A stretch of 64,000 nt of DNA from Parapristionchus giblindavisi (lineage: Eukaryota; Nematoda; Chromadorea; Rhabditida; Diplogasteridae). The notes beneath the pieces were generated by a model. It had not been told where the DNA came from. It worked only from the letters and a program-made list of their open reading frames with translations, and ran no database searches. Made by a program: the position numbers and the translations under genes. Below are positions 61,216-64,000 of the stretch, piece after piece. Each line of letters starts with the position of its first letter. Positions within the stretch are counted from its first letter, which is position 1. The stretch is from assembly GCA_943737045.1 (NCBI GenBank), contig CALSFV010000031.1:310001-374000 (forward strand), read 5' to 3'.

Positions 61216-61994
61216 CTAAATAGAGATGGAGACGGAGTGGTAGATCAGTCATACCGTCTCTCATACAGCGATCGATGAATCGTCTTATGTCTCTTTCTCT
61301 GACTGACTGTTCCCTACATTCTCTATCTGATTTTCCCGCCATTTTCAGTTATCATCACGTTCCACTATGCTTTTTGATGTTACTTTCGTTGTTAATTCGC
61401 CCTCTCCTTCTTCCTCTTTAAGTACCTATCTCTGTCTTTCCCTGCACTCCTGTCTCCCTCCATCACTCTACCTTTATTTATCGTAATTATCGAATGGATA
61501 TATCGGTATACCTAGTCACCAATCAATTTTGGATTTGTCTTTGTCTATTTGCATATGTTATCGTTGTTGTCTAGACCTTCTATTGTATTGCCATTTGCAT
61601 ATGATCCAATATCATATTCAAACATACTACGTGTCCTCACTTTGTTTCCTACATTTGCAGTTTTCAGTCATCCTTTCAATCTCCCCTTTTCAAAGCTCAT
61701 TTATATATGTATCTTCTGTCGTTCGTTTATTATCTGTCATTCTTCCTTTCCATCTCTTCCTCTCTCTCCTCTATCTCTCTTACATCCATTATCATACCCA
61801 TCGATCGCTAAGGAAGAGTGTAGACCATCAATCGATAATGTTTATGAGAGAGATGGAAGGAAGGGAAGTGAGCCTACCATCCCTTTGTGCGTCTACATCT
61901 TGATATATTGTATCTCTCTGTTTATGTTGCATTTCTCTCTCTTCTAGCCATCTCTCAACTTTATTCATATTCTTCTGCTCCGCATTCAATAATA

Positions 61995-62225
61995 ATTCGG
62001 AGGTCGTATCCATGAAGCGTTACAAACAATTTGTCGATAAAGGTGACGTCACGAGAGTAGACGTATACTTTATGTAAACTTTTACGCTTTACACCATGGA
62101 TACGGCCCCAGACGATGTGCGCAATGTTACCACGACTGTCCTTTGGCCCACGAGACAGTGTGGCCTGTGTGCAGAGTGGTCTCAATTTGTTTGCATAATC
62201 ATTTAAATCATTTCAAATTCATTTC
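61995..62225 (-). other. Segment unique to right arm, coding-like
   Basis: On the minus strand a frame reads SRGPKDSRGNIAHIVWGRIH and SRDVTFIDKLFVTLHGYDLR. It is absent from the left arm, so it is an insertion or a deletion partner. Unrecognised. Confidence 0.3.
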
Positions 62226-62227
62226 AG

Positions 62228-62790
62228 AGGTCGGCACGACACCTATCGCCTACCTTCCGCCTACCTGCCGAGGAGCAAGGTCGTCTAGAACGCTATCGTC
62301 ACTGCCTAGATGACATCAGATGGTGGACTCGGGATGCTGAAGCTTCTTTGAAGGTACGAGCCCTCTTTAGATTCTCTTTCCTGTTATGTTATGTTCAAGT
62401 CGCAAAAAGACGAAAATTTGTGGAGAATTTGTCGCCTCTTTTTTCATGACTTTTGAACAGAACTTATGTTAGACTACGCTTCACCTTCGTTACATCATTG
62501 TCTTTGACTTGCCTTTGCCTTTGCCAACGTCACTCTTCACTGCTCACCGATCTGTCTCGTTGACATAAACCGAAGTTTTATACAAAGTGATCTTTCACAA
62601 AGCTCAAATCCTTGAATCTCGTAATTTGCAGGACGAATCGTCACTTTCGTCTTCGGAAGCTCGTCGTTGATGGTCTGCTCGACGTGTTCTTCAGAAGTGG
62701 GACGCCACCATCCTCCGACGTCCGCGTTCTCTCGGCGTATTCCAGCACTGGCTGGAACTCTTTTTCCGAAAAAAAATAAAGAATTTGGGG
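62228..62790 (+). pseudogene. Mirrored, degraded copy of the foldback protein
   Basis: Exon 62228-62352 reads RHLSPTFRLPAEEQGRLERY and DDIRWWTRDAEASLK. Exon from 62632 matches the left-arm exon at DNA level but has changed frame and a TGA within it (about 62670). The cysteine pair in the left-arm copy is partly replaced. Confidence 0.4.
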
Positions 62791-62952
62791 TTGTTAATGT
62801 TTGACATCTGTGTCTAAGCCCGCGAAGTTAAATGGGCGGGGTCAGCATCGCTATATAAATAAGGTTCGCAAAAAATGGGCGGAGCCACGCATCGCTTTAT
62901 AAGTACGGGGGCGGATGAGTATATGTAATTCATTTGAAATGTTTTCTATCAG

Positions 62953-63035
62953 GGACCCATGGTCTAGTGGATAGTAGATAGAACTGCCAATCCGATCGGT
63001 TGGTCGGCAGGGGAGTTCGAACCCCCAAGGAGGAT
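62953..63035 (+). repeat. tRNA-derived sequence (SINE-like)
   Basis: TGGTCTAGTGGATAGTAG fits an A box and GAGTTCGAACCCC the B box, with a paired T stem (GGGG/CCCC). A CTGCC...GGCAG anticodon-like stem encloses a loop of about 17 nt. The 5' GGGACCC has no 3' partner, so it is not an intact tRNA. A downstream GATTAGAAAAA...CGTCGCCCA tail resembles sequence at 53112. Confidence 0.6.
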
Positions 63036-63242
63036 TAGAAAAAGAAGACGTCGCCCAACAGAACCCATCTCTTTTTGCCATTTTTTCTTGATGCATTTAC
63101 GCTTTCTCCCTATGATAACGTGTAGTATGTGAGGGGTCCCACAGAGTGATCATGAATCACAAACTAACTTTTTTCCCTAAAATTGTAAAAATATCCTAAA
63201 TGCTATTTATGTAATGTACTATCAATGATTTTCAATGTATAA

Positions 63243-63394
63243 TCTGGAAATTTTTCCCCGCGGGTCACCCTGTCACTCGCCCCGCGGGGCACTCTGCCGG
63301 GCACCCTGCGGGGCAGCTTGTTGAGTCTCTGAAACGACAGGGTGCCCCGCGGGGTGGCTTGTTTAGACAGGGTGCCCCGCGGGGAGAAATTTCC
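63243..63394. repeat. GC-rich miniature foldback
   Basis: CTGGAAATTTTTCCCCGCGG at the left and CCCCGCGGGGAGAAATTTCC at the right are inverted. Between them the motif ACAGGGTGCCCCGCGGGG recurs about five times in both orientations. Strikingly GC-rich in an AT-rich background. Confidence 0.9.
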
Positions 63395-63399
63395 AGAGT

Positions 63400-64000
63400 A
63401 TTGATGCAGAAACAGAAAAAGCAAAATCAATACCGGATGATTACGGTAACATGTCAGAGCTTCAAAAGTTAAGCGTATAGCTCTTGAAATGTGACTATTG
63501 TATGTTAGAGATGTCCACAAAAGTTGCTACTCTATTGCTGAAGTATGATCTTTGATCTTTGTATACAATTTTTCGAACAATGGGCGAAAATAACGGTTTT
63601 CGACAGTATTCTTAGTCGTTGAAATTCGCTTGTTATTTTTTGTTAAAAGAAGATAAATCTGAAAAAAATACAATTTAAAAAATGATAATTTTGATAAAAT
63701 AAATACTCTAAATGACTCTACTTTAGAAAGAATCAGAATCAGAATAATATTAAATAATATTAAATTTATCCGTTAAAATGATAACTTAGATACAGTGAAC
63801 AATTTATGTAGTGATGAATTACATAAATTACGATACCACAACTTAGCAAAGAAAAAATTATTATTACATATCGAGATATACTTTTTCCGAAAGATTTAAC
63901 TGTGGGGCAAATAATAGAGCTATTGCTAAGTTAATTCCAATTGTCAATAACACGATTTGAATGGCTAATTACGCTTAGGTAATTTACAGAGATGTGCATA
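63400..64000. other. AT-rich, nothing seen
   Basis: No exon structure or repeat recognised to the end of the window. Confidence 0.5.

Larger units (their letters stand above)
59275..62902. mobile_element. Giant foldback element, 3.6 kb, with a two-exon frame in each arm
   Basis: Left end TTATAAAGC with TGACTCCGCCCATTTTTTGC, mirrored at the right end by GCAAAAAATGGGCGGAGCCA. The arms stay alignable for about 1.5 kb each: 59400-59960 with 62220-62790, 60010 with 61990, and 60660-60780 with 61205-61340. The right arm has an extra segment of about 230 bp (61995-62225). The centre holds GC-rich tandem repeats. Both arms contain the same outward-pointing two-exon frame. No known transposase motif is visible. 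Confidence 0.85.

Noticed and set aside
62953..63035. Functional tRNA gene
   Set aside because: A and B boxes and T stem are present, but the acceptor stem lacks its 3' partner and the anticodon loop is too long.
24421..63394. Palindromes as assembly or amplification artefacts
   Set aside because: Arms carry many substitutions and indels, several elements have exact target duplications, and one is present as two separate copies.

Overview
The window is nuclear DNA from a nematode, most likely a rhabditid or diplogastrid-type (clade V) species. Three things point there: genes cut into many short exons (14 exons in each of two genes), splice-acceptor-like sites placed a few bases before start codons as in spliced-leader trans-splicing, and nematode gene families (CDR-type GST-like protein, LGC-type ligand-gated channel, serpentine chemoreceptors, a secretory-pathway UGT). 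I assembled every gene model by hand from splice signals and reading-frame phase.

Genes. On the minus strand, 4656-6900 is a BAP31/BCAP31-type ER protein (7 exons, phases agree), 7609-9917 a CDR/FAXC-type GST-like protein with one unresolved junction, and 11709-17182 a cys-loop anion-type channel of 494 aa (14 exons). On the plus strand, 22082-22475 encodes a small secreted protein, followed by unrecognised exons to about 23.9 kb. 43638-45167 (minus) is a Srv/Srg-like chemoreceptor. A second, plus-strand chemoreceptor at 48.1-52.2 kb is broken by a frameshift and a transposon. A third relic near 41.3-42.3 kb is split by an insertion with an exact 8-bp target duplication. 54376-57198 (minus) is a complete UDP-glucuronosyltransferase of 539 aa in 14 exons.

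Repeats dominate the rest. I count 19 long foldback (palindromic) elements, about 19.7 kb or 30% of the window, from at least ten unrelated sequence families. Target-site signatures include TA (Tc1/mariner-like), TTAA (piggyBac-like, three copies of one terminal-repeat type) and an 8-bp duplication (hAT-like). Five foldbacks lie almost end to end at 24.4-30.0 kb. A Tc1-like element (1621-3197) is itself a foldback, with two diverging halves of its transposase.

The most unusual segment is 31.9-38.3 kb. It is bounded by opposite copies of a 20-bp terminal repeat also found on the 52.6-kb foldback. It holds intron-containing, mutated fragments of two unrelated housekeeping genes (DNA topoisomerase II and GDP-mannose pyrophosphorylase beta), other orphan exons, a minisatellite and a tRNA-derived repeat. 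It resembles a gene-capturing transposon of Pack type.

At least five tRNA-like sequences with A and B boxes are scattered through the repeats, suggesting several SINE families, two of them inside foldbacks.
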